Source of the DNA: an uncultured Verrucomicrobiota bacterium
Lineage (GTDB): Bacteria; Verrucomicrobiota; Kiritimatiellia; CAJWTS01
Assembly (NCBI GenBank): GCA_913047795.1
Contig: CAJWTS010000002.1
Coordinates: 1-64,000 of the forward strand
Direction: 5' to 3'
Length of the DNA: 64,000 nt
Below, one piece after another: positions 16,199-26,053 of this stretch. Below the pieces are notes generated by a model. The model saw only the letters and a program-made list of their open reading frames with translations, was not told the origin of the DNA and made no database searches. Numbering within the stretch: position 1 is the first letter of the stretch; each line of letters begins with the position of its first letter. A program made the translations under genes and the position numbers.

Positions 16199-16385
16199 TC
16201 GCAAACAATTGGGGCCGTCACGGAGTCTGGCCGTGCGGCCGGCGGTGCTATCCTCCTTTCGGCACTTGCTGGCTGCACGGTGTCTTCTAGCGTTCCCCCG
16301 GGGCAGGGCCTTCACCCCGTCTGCCCGTCACGTTCGGATCCGTTTTCGAAAGCGCAGAATATTTCGGACACGATTGGCTCGGGAT

Positions 16386-16412
16386 CGTGTGGCCGCCTTG
16401 GGCGGCCACACG
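16386..16412 (+). terminator. Perfect 12-bp hairpin after the VWA gene
   Basis: The arms cgtgtggccgcc (16386-16397) and ggcggccacacg (16401-16412) are exact reverse complements around a three-base loop. No T-run follows, so it would be a non-canonical terminator, or an RNA-stabilising 3' structure 188 bp beyond the stop codon. The rest of 16199-16548 holds no convincing gene. Confidence 0.5.
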
Positions 16413-16548
16413 CGACGCGCACGCCGCAACTCAGGCTGCCTTGATGCTGACTTCACGCCATTCGGGAACAATATGGACGGGACCGGCGTCTAACTATCCA
16501 CACGCCGACTCTTTCCTGAAGAAATCTGGAAGCCTGGACGTTTAATTG

Positions 16549-16581
16549 ATATGAAAGCGAACACAATATGAAAGCGAACAC
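16549..16581 (+). repeat. 17-bp tandem duplication creating a six-codon leader ORF
   Basis: The 16-mer atatgaaagcgaacac occurs at 16549-16564 and again at 16566-16581. The first copy opens a six-codon frame (MKANTI) from 16551 whose TGA (16569-16571) overlaps the ATG of the alpha-2-macroglobulin gene at 16568. The period of 17 puts the two copies in different frames. Confidence 0.75.
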
Positions 16582-19500
16582 GATGAAACACTTTTTGCGC
16601 ATTCTCCCGCTCGTACTGGTACTGGTCGCCTTCGGTCAGGATGTCCCGCCGGATGCCAAGGCGCTGCGCGCGCAAGCGCAGAAGTTGTTGAATGACGGCA
16701 ACCCCAAGGAGGCCTACCCGCTTTTCGAGCAGCTCGTGCTGGACCCGCGGACGGATACCAGGCTTGCCGGCAACGATCTCAACCAGGCCGTCAACTGCCT
16801 GCAGCGCCTCAATCGCGTCAAGGAAACCGATGCCCTGCGCGAGAAGGCGATCGCCGTGCACAAGACGAGCTGGCGATTTCTGTACGCGGCGGCGCAGTCC
16901 TACCAGAGCGCGAACAAGTACGGCTATATCATCGCGGGCGAATTCGAACGGGGGCGACACCGAGGCGGTGGGAAATATTTCAACTCGATGGCGCGCGATC
17001 GCGTGCGTTCAATGCAGCTTCTGGTCGAGGCCCTGCATGTCGCGGATCACGCGAAGAACAAGGGCGAGTTGGCACAGGTCTACAACTATTTTTCACAGGC
17101 ATTGCTCTATCATCGCGGTTACAACGAAGCCTGGCGTCTACAGTATCTGACCAACCTCGATGAGTTGCCCGACTATGATGAGGGGTACAACTATTATTCG
17201 GGACGCTCGAGCGGCGCCCCCGTCGACCCCGACGGCAACCCGGTCTATCATGCCATTCCGAAATCGTTTGAGGACGCAGCCACGGATGGGGAACGCTGGC
17301 GGTGGTGCCTCGTGCAGGCCATGGAGCTGAACCCGCAACTGGTCAACAGGGTGCACTACCAGTTTGCACAGTTCCTCAAGCAGCAGTTCGGCGTCCAGAC
17401 GATGGCGTACTATCGTTATCTCTTTAATAAGACGCCGGCAGAAGGCGACAAGAGCGGGCCGTATGCGCTGCATACGCTTGCCGAAAACGAAACGGTCGCT
17501 CGCCTGGCCACCGGCGTGCAACGGTTCACGTTTCCGGATGAATTCAATTACATCCGGATCCTGCAGGAACTGGTTAAGGCCGGGGGCGGCTACGCGCAGA
17601 ACGCCTGTAACGACTTGGCTGCACTCTTTACGAATCGACGCCAGTACCCACGTGCCGTCGAATATTGGAAGCTAAGCATCAAAAAGTTCGGACCCGGCCG
17701 TAACAATTATAAGCAGAAGCAGATCGACCAGATCCAAAAGAACTGGGGGCGTTTCGAGGCGGTCATGACGCAGCCGGCCGGCCGGGGTGCCACGGTTGAG
17801 TTTCGTTTCCGAAACGGGGACGCTGTCAATTTCACGGCGCACGCGCTGAAGATCGACAAGCTGCTCGCTGATGTTAAGGCCCATCTAAAGTCAAATCCGA
17901 AACGGCTGGACGGGAACAAGATCAACCTGAACCGGATCGGCTACTCTCTCGTGCAACAGAACCAGAAGCAGTACATCGACAAAAAAGTCGCGGACTGGGA
18001 TCTGAAGCTTGATCCGCGGAAAGGACACTTCGATAAACGATTCACCGTCGAGACCCCATTGCAGAACGCGGGTGCCTATCTTTTGACGGCGAAGATGGCC
18101 GGCGGTAATACGAGCCACATCATCATCTGGCTGAACGACACGGTCATCCTGCGCAAGGATCTGAACAAGAAGATCCTCTACTTCGTGGGAGATGCGCGCA
18201 CGGGCAAGCCGGTCGAGAAGGCCAATCTCGCTTTCTTCGGCTATCGGCAGGAACGCGTAAAGATGAAGCTGCCGACCGGCCGGTACTATAACGTGCTGAC
18301 ATCGGAGTTTGCCGAGTTCACGAATGCGGATGGCCAGAGTGTTCCGGCGCAGGACGATCTGCAGCGCCATTTCAAGTGGCTTGTGACGGCTACCACGGAT
18401 ACCGGGCGCCTCGCCTATCTTGGCTTTTCGGGTGTCTGGTACCGGCAGCGTCACGACGCGCAATATAATCAGAACAAGACCTTCATGATTACCGACCGGC
18501 CGGTCTATCGGCCGAACCAATCCGTGAAGTTCAAGTTCTGGATCCGCAAGGCGCAGTATGACCAGGAGGACCTCTCGCAGTTCGCCAATCGCTCGTACAC
18601 GGTCCGAATCCAGAATCCGAAGCAGGAGAAGGTCTTTGAGAAGGTATTCACGACGGATGCCTACGGTGGGCTAAATGGTGAATTCGCGCTGCCGGAAGAC
18701 GCGACGCTGGGTGTCTACAATCTCACGGTGGTCGGCATGGGCGGCGGCACCTTCCGCGTGGAGGAGTACAAGAAGCCCGAGTTTGAAGTGAAGATCAAGG
18801 CGCCGACCGAGCCGGTGATGTTGGGCGAGAAAATTACGGCGACAATCGAGGCGCGCTATTTTTTCGGTGCACCGGTGACGAAGGCCAAGGTGACGTACAA
18901 GGTCTTGCGCAATAGCCATGCGCAGAACTGGTATCCGGACGCGCCCTGGGATTGGTACTACGGACCGGGCTACTGGTGGTTTGCCTACGATTACGAGTGG
19001 TACCCCGGCTGGTACCGCTGGGGTTGTGGACGTCCGTCGCCCTCGTGGTGGCCGCAACGCCAGTCCCCGCCGGAGGTTGTTGCCGAGAACGAGGTTGAAA
19101 TTGGCGAGGACGGGACGATTGAGATTGAGATTGATACGTCGTTCGCAAAGGACGCCCATCCCGACCTTGACCATCGCTATGAGATTACGGCCGAGGTCGT
19201 GGATCAGTCACGGCGCACGATCGTCGGCAAGGGTCAGGTGCTTGTCGCGCGGCGACCGTTCAAGGTCTATGCCTGGGTTGATCGCGGACACTACCGCGTC
19301 GGTGATACTGTGCACGCGAACTTCTCGGCCCAGACGTTGGACAGCAAGCCGGTGCAGGGGAAGGGCGACCTGGTTCTCTATCGCGTCAGGCACAAGAAGG
19401 GAGAACTCGTCGAGAAAGCAGTCGAGGAATGGAAACTGGACACGGATGACGAGGGGCGCTCCAGGATTCAGATCAAGGCGGGGCGCAGCGGACAGTATCG

Positions 19501-22500
19501 GTTGGCGTATACGCTTACCGATGCGGCCGGTCATGAAATCGAGGGGGGCTACGTCTTTACGGTCATGGGCCGGCGCGAAAATGCCGCCGGGTTTCGCTTT
19601 AACGAGGTTGAGCTGGTTACGGACAAGCGGGAGTACGCGCCGGGGGAGAAGGTGCAGCTGCGCGTCAACACGGCTCAGCAGGACGCCACGGTACTGCTCT
19701 TTGTTCGCCCGGCGAACAGCGTCTATCTCGATCCGGTGATGCTGCGTTTGGACGGCAAAACCGCGTTGCACGAGATCGGCATCAGCAAGAAGGACATGCC
19801 GAATTTCTTTGTTGAAGCGGTCACGATCCACGACGGCAAGGTGCATACCGAGGTTCGCGAGATCATCGTGCCGCCCGAGAAGCGTGTGCTGAATGTCGAG
19901 GTGCTGCCGTCCGCCGAAAAATACAAGCCGGGTGAGGAGGCGAAAGTTCGTGTCAAGCTGACGGACTTCTTTGGCGAGCCGTTTGTCGGGACGATGGCGA
20001 TGAGTATCTACGACAAGTCCGTCGAGTACATCTCGGGCGGCTCCAATGTGCAGGCGATTCGGGAGTTTTTCTGGAAATGGCGCCGGCACCACAATCCGAG
20101 GAGCGAGCACAACCTGATGCGGCACTTCAATAATGTCTACCTGAAGAATGCCGTCGGAATGGGCAACCTCGGTATTTTTGGCGATTTGATCGTGGAAGAG
20201 CGTGGTGACGCTAGTGATCGCACCCGTTCTTTGAGCCAGGCATTGCCTTCCGCACCGGCCGCGGGACGGAAGTCGAAGGGGGACGTAGCTAGCTTCGCCA
20301 TGAACGCCGTGGCGCCGGAGATGGAGGCTATGGCGATGGATGCCGCAGCACCCATGTCGCGCCATGCGGCCGGTGCGGGAGGTGGCGCCGGCAGCGGGAC
20401 CCCGCTGGTCGAGGCCACGGTCCGCACGAAATTTGCCGACACTGCATTCTGGGCGGCCACGGTGGAGACCGATGCGGAAGGCATGGCCGAAATCGATCTG
20501 ACGATGCCGGAGAACCTGACGACCTGGAAGGTGCGGACCTGGGCCATGGGGCATGGCACCAGGGTGGGCGAGGGCATTGCCGAGGTGCTGACCACCAAGA
20601 ACCTCGTGCTGCGCCTGCAGGCGCCGCGTTTTTTCGTGGAGAAGGACGAGGTCGTTCTTTCAGCCAACGTGCATAACTACCTGGAGACAAGGAAGCGGGT
20701 GAAGGTGTCGCTTGTGGTGAATGACATGATCGCGCCGATTATGGATCTCAAGAATAACGCGCTCGAGCGTTGGATCGACCTCGATCCGCACGAGGAGCAG
20801 CGTGTCGATTGGCGCATCAAGGTGGTCAAGGAGGGCGAGGCCCTGGTGCGCATGCTGGCGTTGACCGACGAAGAATCGGACGCCATGGAGATGAGATTCC
20901 CGGCCTTTGTACACGGGATGCTGAAGACGGATTCTTTCAGCGGTGGCATTCGTCCCGACGGTGATAAAGCGATCATAACGTTCAGCGTGCCCGAAGCACG
21001 GCGGATCGCCGATTCGCGGTTGGAGATTCGCTATTCGCCTTCCCTGGCGGTGGCCATGGTCGACGCCCTGCCGTACATGGTCGAGTATCCCTACGGCTGC
21101 ACGGAACAGACATTGAATCGATTCCTGCCGACCGTGCTGACCCAGAAGATCCTGATGGACATGGGGCTCGATCTCGCGGCGATCAAGGCCAAGCGCACGA
21201 ATTTGAATGCGCAGGAGATCGGCGAGGACACCGAACGCGCGAAGCAGTGGGAGCGTTGGAAGCGCAATCCGGTCTTCGACGCCGCCACGGTCAACGACAT
21301 GGTCAAAAAGGGCGTCAAGGCCATGACCTCGATGCAGCTTTCGGATGGGGGTTGGGGCTGGTTCTCCGGATGGGGCGAACGATCCTACCCGCATACGACG
21401 GCGTACGTGGTGCATGGTTTGCACGTTGCACGCGAAAACGATGTCGCGATCGTGCCCGGTGTCTTCGAACGAGGGATTGCCTGGCTGGAGCGCTACCAGA
21501 AGAAAGAGGTGAAGGAACTCAAGAACGGACGGCACAAAAAACCCCGCCAACCCTGGAAGCGTCATGCCGACAATCTGGACGCCTTTGTCTTTATGGTCCT
21601 GGTTGAGGCCGGTAAGTCGAACGATGCGATGCTGGAGTTCCTTTACGAGGATCGCAACCATCTCTCGCTCTACGCTAAGTCGATGTACGGCATCGCCCTG
21701 CACAGGCTTGAGTCGAATGAGAAACTGGCGATGATCATGCGCAACATCGAGCAGCATCTGGTTGAGGACGATGAGAACCAGACGGCGTATCTCGACATGC
21801 CGGGGCATCAGGGCTACTGGTGGTACTGGTACGGCAGCGAGTACGAGGCCCATGCGTACTATCTCAAGCTGCTCTCCCGTGTCGAGCCCGGTAGCAAGCG
21901 CGCATCGCGCCTGGTGAAGTACCTGCTCAACAACCGCAAGCACGCGACCTACTGGAACTCGACGCGTGACACCGCGCTCTGCATCGAGGCCTTCGCTGAG
22001 TACATCCGCAGCAGTGGTGAGGATAAACCGGATATGACGGTCGAGATCCTGCTGGACGGACGCAAGGTGAAGGAGGTCGAGATCAATGCCGACAATCTCT
22101 TTAGCTACGACAACAAGTTGGTTCTGACCGGTAAGGCGATCACCAGCGGGGAGCATCGGGTCGAGGTGCGGCGTAAGGGCACGGGGCCTCTGTACTTCAA
22201 TGCCTATCTGAGCAACTTCACTCTTGAAGATCACATCACAAAGGCCGGCCTGGAAATCAAGGTCGAGCGCGCCTATTACAAGCTGGTCGCTGTGGACAAG
22301 AAGATCAAGGTCGCGGGTTCACGCGGTCAGGCGCTCGACCAGAAGGTGGAGAAGTACAAGCGCGTTCCGTTGGCCAATCTCGATACGGTCAAGAGTGGGG
22401 ACTTGATCGAGATTGAATTGGTGGTCGAGAGCAAGAACGACTACGAGTACATCCTGTTTGAAGACATGAAGGCGGCCGGATTCGAGCCTTACCAGGTGCG

Positions 22501-22723
22501 CAGCGGTTACATCAGCGCCGGCATGCACGCCTACATGGAGTTGCGCGACGAACGGGTGGCCCTTTTCGTGCGAAGCCTGGCGCGCGGGAGACACAGTATC
22601 TCCTATCGCATGCGTGCGGAGATTCCGGGCCGTTTCAGTGCCTTGCCCACCAGGGTCTACGCCATGTACGCGCCGGAACTGAAGGGCAACTCGGACGAGA
22701 TCAAGATCAACATTGTGGATTGA
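16568..22723 (+). CDS. Bacterial alpha-2-macroglobulin with thioester domain
   Basis: A 2051-residue secreted protein, longer than E. coli YfhM (1653). An N-terminal hydrophobic segment (about residues 7-22) acts as signal or anchor; there is no lipobox Cys. Residues 25-600 hold an extra helical region. MG-type domains follow, with VYRPNQSVKFKFW near 645. A Trp/Tyr-rich insert sits at about 785-833. An Ala/Met/Gly-rich probable bait region at about 1235-1290 precedes the module ending MPENLTTWKVRTW. The thioester motif is YGCTEQ with Cys1511 and Gln1514, so covalent trapping of attacking proteases is expected. The start is uncertain: ATGs at 16568 and 16583 are both possible and neither has a good ribosome-binding site. 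No penicillin-binding protein 1C gene, its frequent partner in Proteobacteria, is adjacent; a VWA protein gene lies upstream. Confidence 0.9.
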   Translation: MKANTMKHFLRILPLVLVLVAFGQDVPPDAKALRAQAQKLLNDGNPKEAYPLFEQLVLDPRTDTRLAGNDLNQAVNCLQRLNRVKETDALREKAIAVHKTSWRFLYAAAQSYQSANKYGYIIAGEFERGRHRGGGKYFNSMARDRVRSMQLLVEALHVADHAKNKGELAQVYNYFSQALLYHRGYNEAWRLQYLTNLDELPDYDEGYNYYSGRSSGAPVDPDGNPVYHAIPKSFEDAATDGERWRWCLVQAMELNPQLVNRVHYQFAQFLKQQFGVQTMAYYRYLFNKTPAEGDKSGPYALHTLAENETVARLATGVQRFTFPDEFNYIRILQELVKAGGGYAQNACNDLAALFTNRRQYPRAVEYWKLSIKKFGPGRNNYKQKQIDQIQKNWGRFEAVMTQPAGRGATVEFRFRNGDAVNFTAHALKIDKLLADVKAHLKSNPKRLDGNKINLNRIGYSLVQQNQKQYIDKKVADWDLKLDPRKGHFDKRFTVETPLQNAGAYLLTAKMAGGNTSHIIIWLNDTVILRKDLNKKILYFVGDARTGKPVEKANLAFFGYRQERVKMKLPTGRYYNVLTSEFAEFTNADGQSVPAQDDLQRHFKWLVTATTDTGRLAYLGFSGVWYRQRHDAQYNQNKTFMITDRPVYRPNQSVKFKFWIRKAQYDQEDLSQFANRSYTVRIQNPKQEKVFEKVFTTDAYGGLNGEFALPEDATLGVYNLTVVGMGGGTFRVEEYKKPEFEVKIKAPTEPVMLGEKITATIEARYFFGAPVTKAKVTYKVLRNSHAQNWYPDAPWDWYYGPGYWWFAYDYEWYPGWYRWGCGRPSPSWWPQRQSPPEVVAENEVEIGEDGTIEIEIDTSFAKDAHPDLDHRYEITAEVVDQSRRTIVGKGQVLVARRPFKVYAWVDRGHYRVGDTVHANFSAQTLDSKPVQGKGDLVLYRVRHKKGELVEKAVEEWKLDTDDEGRSRIQIKAGRSGQYRLAYTLTDAAGHEIEGGYVFTVMGRRENAAGFRFNEVELVTDKREYAPGEKVQLRVNTAQQDATVLLFVRPANSVYLDPVMLRLDGKTALHEIGISKKDMPNFFVEAVTIHDGKVHTEVREIIVPPEKRVLNVEVLPSAEKYKPGEEAKVRVKLTDFFGEPFVGTMAMSIYDKSVEYISGGSNVQAIREFFWKWRRHHNPRSEHNLMRHFNNVYLKNAVGMGNLGIFGDLIVEERGDASDRTRSLSQALPSAPAAGRKSKGDVASFAMNAVAPEMEAMAMDAAAPMSRHAAGAGGGAGSGTPLVEATVRTKFADTAFWAATVETDAEGMAEIDLTMPENLTTWKVRTWAMGHGTRVGEGIAEVLTTKNLVLRLQAPRFFVEKDEVVLSANVHNYLETRKRVKVSLVVNDMIAPIMDLKNNALERWIDLDPHEEQRVDWRIKVVKEGEALVRMLALTDEESDAMEMRFPAFVHGMLKTDSFSGGIRPDGDKAIITFSVPEARRIADSRLEIRYSPSLAVAMVDALPYMVEYPYGCTEQTLNRFLPTVLTQKILMDMGLDLAAIKAKRTNLNAQEIGEDTERAKQWERWKRNPVFDAATVNDMVKKGVKAMTSMQLSDGGWGWFSGWGERSYPHTTAYVVHGLHVARENDVAIVPGVFERGIAWLERYQKKEVKELKNGRHKKPRQPWKRHADNLDAFVFMVLVEAGKSNDAMLEFLYEDRNHLSLYAKSMYGIALHRLESNEKLAMIMRNIEQHLVEDDENQTAYLDMPGHQGYWWYWYGSEYEAHAYYLKLLSRVEPGSKRASRLVKYLLNNRKHATYWNSTRDTALCIEAFAEYIRSSGEDKPDMTVEILLDGRKVKEVEINADNLFSYDNKLVLTGKAITSGEHRVEVRRKGTGPLYFNAYLSNFTLEDHITKAGLEIKVERAYYKLVAVDKKIKVAGSRGQALDQKVEKYKRVPLANLDTVKSGDLIEIELVVESKNDYEYILFEDMKAAGFEPYQVRSGYISAGMHAYMELRDERVALFVRSLARGRHSISYRMRAEIPGRFSALPTRVYAMYAPELKGNSDEIKINIVD

Positions 22724-22808
22724 GATTCGGAACCGACCTACTATGATTCCGATAAGGATACTGGGGCGGATTTGAAAAACACGTTCGCAGCATGTTAGAG
22801 GTGGATCT

Positions 22809-22814
22809 AAGGAG
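22809..22814 (+). promoter_or_regulatory. Ribosome-binding site deciding the beta-helix gene start
   Basis: AAGGAG is nine bases before the ATG at 22824 and only three before an in-frame TTG at 22818, so the ATG is preferred. Confidence 0.7.
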
Positions 22815-22823
22815 ACGTTGATC

Positions 22824-25040
22824 ATGAGCAGTGGCGAAGCGGATATTTTCGTGGCAACCAACGGCAACGATGACTGGTCGGGCACCTGCCCTGACCCGAA
22901 TGAAGCCGGGACGGACGGTCCTTTCACCACTTTGCAGCGGGCCAGAGATGCGGTGCGAGTGTTGAAGCAGGGAGGGGCAGAGAAAGACATTGTCGTTTTG
23001 ATTCGGGGCGGAACCTATTACCTGCAGGAGACCGTCGTCTTTGGCTTGGAAGATTCTGCGCCGGCGGGATGTTCCATTATTTACGGCGCATATCCCGGCG
23101 AGGAACCGGTTCTAAGCTCCGGGGTCCGGATTGGCGGCTGGCAGGAACTGGACGGAGACAAGCCCTGGGACGTGCGATCGCGGCCGGCGAAGGCGAAAAT
23201 ATGGGTCGCTGACGTGCCGCCGAATCTGGACCGCTTTTATACGTTGTACGACGGCGATCGACGTCTGCCCCGAGCGCGCTCCGCCGGGTTTGAGTCTACG
23301 GCGCCAGCGGGTGAGTGGGATTGTTGCTGGTATGGCGGGAGTGACGCGCCGCTCTGGTCATTTCCATTTCCCAAGGGCGCACTCAGGGCATGGGAGAATC
23401 TCGAGGACGTCGAGATCGTGGTTCGCCCCAGCGTTGGCTTTACGATGAATATGCTCGGCCTGGAGTCGGTTGACGTAGCCTCTGGCATTGCCCGGACTTC
23501 GGTGGAGGCGGCCTATGCCATCAGGCCGTTAGGAGGGGAGGACTCCATCTGGGTCGAAAACGTGCTGGAGGCCCTGGATACGCCTGGCGAATGGGTCTTG
23601 AATACGCGTGAGGGAAAGATCTACCTCTGGCCCACAGGCGATGAGCCGAGCGATCGCATTATGGCGCCCTGCCTGAGGGAGCTGATCCGCGTAGAAGGGA
23701 GCCTGGATCGCGAAGGCCCCACGGATACCCCGGTTCGAGGGTTGGTGTTCAAGGATCTGAATTTCACGCAGGGCGATCGTGGTGTTATCGCGAAAGACGA
23801 TGCATCCATCCAGCATGACTGGGAGATGATTGATAAGGATGACGCCCTCGTTCGCCTGCGTGGCGCCGAGCAATGCGTTGTGCAGCATTGCAAATTCTTC
23901 AATAGCGGTGGGTCGGCTATTCGGCTGGATCTGCACTGTCAGGCAAACCGGGTGGTTGGCAACGAGATCAATCACCTGGGTGGCGCCGGGGTTCTCCTGA
24001 TCGGGTACGGCCCGGGCACCAAGGATGTGAACAAATGCAACGAAGTCGTCAACAACCACATCCATCACTGTGGGGAGATTTACTGGCATGCACACGGGAT
24101 CGTCCTCTGGCAGAGCGCAGAGAACCGGGTGGCGAACAACTGTATTCACCACATGCCGCGCAAGGGGATCTGCATGGGGGGTGTCAGGCCCTGGTTTTTT
24201 GACCCGGCGCGAGGGCTCAATGTAAGGGAATGCTCGCGAAGCATTCGCTGGCATGAGATTGAGAATGCAACAGAGGTTCAGGAGTGTGGGGCCACGTTCG
24301 GCTGGGACAGGGAGAAAGCCGTCCGGTGGGATCCGATAACACCATACTTGCACACCCGCGACAATCTTGTGGAAGACAACGAGGTGTATCGGGTCGGACA
24401 GCTCCTTTCCGACGGCGCGGCCATTAATATTACCGGTGCCGGGGAAGGAAACATCATTCGCCGCAACTATGTCCATGACCTATACAATGAACTCTTCAAT
24501 TCATCGATTCGGATAGACGATTTTCAGCGGGGCACGCTCATCGAGCAGAATGTCATTTTCAGAACCAACTGCGGCGGCCTCTGCTTCCAGCATGCCAATA
24601 CTGCGGTCAACAACGTGGTCGTAAATGTCCGCCCAAGCGGTTACCTGTACGGCTCGCGCCCCCATGACGGCGCCACGTTCGCGCGGAACATCTTCTTCCA
24701 TACGGAGGGTGAAGAGTCGTTCTGGTTGTACGGGGACAGGAAGACAAGGGGGGACATGTCGCACCCGCCACGTCGCTTGTATGAAAACATGGCCGAATTC
24801 GATTACAACCTCTACTTCTCATCCTCGCTCATCCAGGCTGCGGATGACCCTTTCGCCAAAATGCGCAAGGACGGATACGAGCAGAACGGTGCCGTCGCGG
24901 ACCCCCTCTTCGTTGACTGGGAGGCCGGCGACTTCCGCCTACAGCCCGATTCGCCGGCGCTCAAGATGGGGATCCAGTCGATCGATCTTAGTGAAGTCGG
25001 GTTGACGGACGACTTTCCAGAGCGCTTCAATAAATGCTGA
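22824..25040 (+). CDS. Right-handed parallel beta-helix protein, probable polysaccharide-active enzyme
   Basis: The 738-residue protein opens with DIFVATNGNDDWSG and DGPFTTLQRARDAVR, the standard entry into right-handed beta-helix glycan-active proteins (the fold of pectate lyases and of some glycoside hydrolase families such as GH141). The repeated coil phrases VVNNHIHHCGE, NRVANNCIHHM and NIIRRNYVHDLYNEL show the helix from about residue 290 to 620. It ends in DFPERFNKC. There is no visible signal peptide from the chosen start, which is unusual for the group and may mean cytosolic action or a missed start. The exact substrate and clan are not determinable by eye. It stands 100 bp after the alpha-2-macroglobulin gene. 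Confidence 0.7.
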   Translation: MSSGEADIFVATNGNDDWSGTCPDPNEAGTDGPFTTLQRARDAVRVLKQGGAEKDIVVLIRGGTYYLQETVVFGLEDSAPAGCSIIYGAYPGEEPVLSSGVRIGGWQELDGDKPWDVRSRPAKAKIWVADVPPNLDRFYTLYDGDRRLPRARSAGFESTAPAGEWDCCWYGGSDAPLWSFPFPKGALRAWENLEDVEIVVRPSVGFTMNMLGLESVDVASGIARTSVEAAYAIRPLGGEDSIWVENVLEALDTPGEWVLNTREGKIYLWPTGDEPSDRIMAPCLRELIRVEGSLDREGPTDTPVRGLVFKDLNFTQGDRGVIAKDDASIQHDWEMIDKDDALVRLRGAEQCVVQHCKFFNSGGSAIRLDLHCQANRVVGNEINHLGGAGVLLIGYGPGTKDVNKCNEVVNNHIHHCGEIYWHAHGIVLWQSAENRVANNCIHHMPRKGICMGGVRPWFFDPARGLNVRECSRSIRWHEIENATEVQECGATFGWDREKAVRWDPITPYLHTRDNLVEDNEVYRVGQLLSDGAAINITGAGEGNIIRRNYVHDLYNELFNSSIRIDDFQRGTLIEQNVIFRTNCGGLCFQHANTAVNNVVVNVRPSGYLYGSRPHDGATFARNIFFHTEGEESFWLYGDRKTRGDMSHPPRRLYENMAEFDYNLYFSSSLIQAADDPFAKMRKDGYEQNGAVADPLFVDWEAGDFRLQPDSPALKMGIQSIDLSEVGLTDDFPERFNKC

Positions 25041-25126
25041 CGCCACTTGTATTCAACCTGTGCCCGGAGCAGAAGGAACGGCGCGCGAGTTATTCCCTCT
25101 ACGGCTACAGGTTCATTTAACCCGTT

Positions 25127-26053
25127 CTAGTCGGCGGATCGGTCCAGCATCGCTTTCGCGGCACGGATGCCCGCTTCGGGCGGTGGCAGGTCGCCGTTGC
25201 CGTTACCAATCGTGCGGCCGCGTTCACCATAGGGGCCGGTCCGGAGGGGATTGGTCGTGATGTAGATGCCGAGGGCGGGCGTACCGGCCGCAGTCGCCAG
25301 GTGCAGGATCCCGGAGTCGTTCGCGATCAGCAGGTCCATGGCTGCGAGGGTTCCGCCCAGTTCAACCAGGCTTGTCTGGCCGGCCAGGTTTTGAACCGGT
25401 CCGCTCAACTCATTCGCGATTTGATCGCAGGCTGCGCGGTCCGAAGCAGCGCCCAGGAGGTAGATCGTGGTTTGCTCCTGGTGTTGCAGGGCCTGGGCAA
25501 GTTGGATGAATGACGATAGGGGCCAGTTTTTCTCGCGTCTTCGCGAGATGGGCGCGATCGCGACGGATCGACCAGTGCCGCCGAGGGCAATCCTCGGAAA
25601 GTCGACGTTGAACGTTACGGCCGTGCGGTCCAGGTTCAGAAAACGAATGACGTCGAGGCATTCATCCACGGCGTGCCGGTTCCGATTTCGCGGACCAACG
25701 ACATCAGAATAGAATAGATTGGTAAACTCGCGATAGAAGGAAGGGCCCAGGCGTCGTTCGCCGTTTGCCATGCGCGCGACGATCGCACTCTTGAACAACC
25801 CCTGAAGGTCGATAATGGTGTCGTATTCCTCGGCACAAATGTCGGCGCGTAACCTGCCGATGTTCTTGAGGAATGCACGGCGGTCGACGGAGATAACATG
25901 ACTGATGTCCGTGAACGTTGTGACGAGTGGTGCGTACTCGCGATTGACAGCCCAGTCAATGGATGCGTCGAGGGCCTGTTTTAGGTTATGTGCGGTTGGC
26001 AATGCATGCAGCAGGTCGCCAAGCGAGCTCAATTTTATGATGAGTACACGCAT
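25127..26053 (-). CDS. ADP-heptose:LPS heptosyltransferase family (GT9)
   Basis: The 308-residue protein starts MRVLIIKLSSLGDLLHALP, the hallmark of heptosyltransferase I and related GT9 enzymes. It also has DLQGLFKSA, RREKNWPLSSF and NDSGILHLATAAGTP, the usual acceptor and ADP-heptose binding segments. It adds a heptose to Kdo in the LPS core at the inner face of the membrane. It is most like WaaC in its opening motif, but WaaC and WaaF are hard to tell apart by eye. Its ATG overlaps the uvrC stop by one base (TGATG), so it is translated after uvrC from one mRNA. Confidence 0.85.
   Translation of the reverse strand: MRVLIIKLSSLGDLLHALPTAHNLKQALDASIDWAVNREYAPLVTTFTDISHVISVDRRAFLKNIGRLRADICAEEYDTIIDLQGLFKSAIVARMANGERRLGPSFYREFTNLFYSDVVGPRNRNRHAVDECLDVIRFLNLDRTAVTFNVDFPRIALGGTGRSVAIAPISRRREKNWPLSSFIQLAQALQHQEQTTIYLLGAASDRAACDQIANELSGPVQNLAGQTSLVELGGTLAAMDLLIANDSGILHLATAAGTPALGIYITTNPLRTGPYGERGRTIGNGNGDLPPPEAGIRAAKAMLDRSAD

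Noticed and set aside
16209-16493. 94-codon open frame after the VWA gene
   Set aside because: Arg-rich with no ribosome-binding site, and it runs through the 16386-16412 hairpin; not supported as a gene.
19208-20554. Minus-strand open frame of 448 codons inside the macroglobulin gene
   Set aside because: Arg/His/Asp-rich shadow frame of the macroglobulin, with no start signal or domain.
20660-22234. Minus-strand open frame of 524 codons inside the macroglobulin gene
   Set aside because: It is antisense to well-conserved thioester-domain coding sequence and has no family resemblance; long antisense frames are expected at this GC content.
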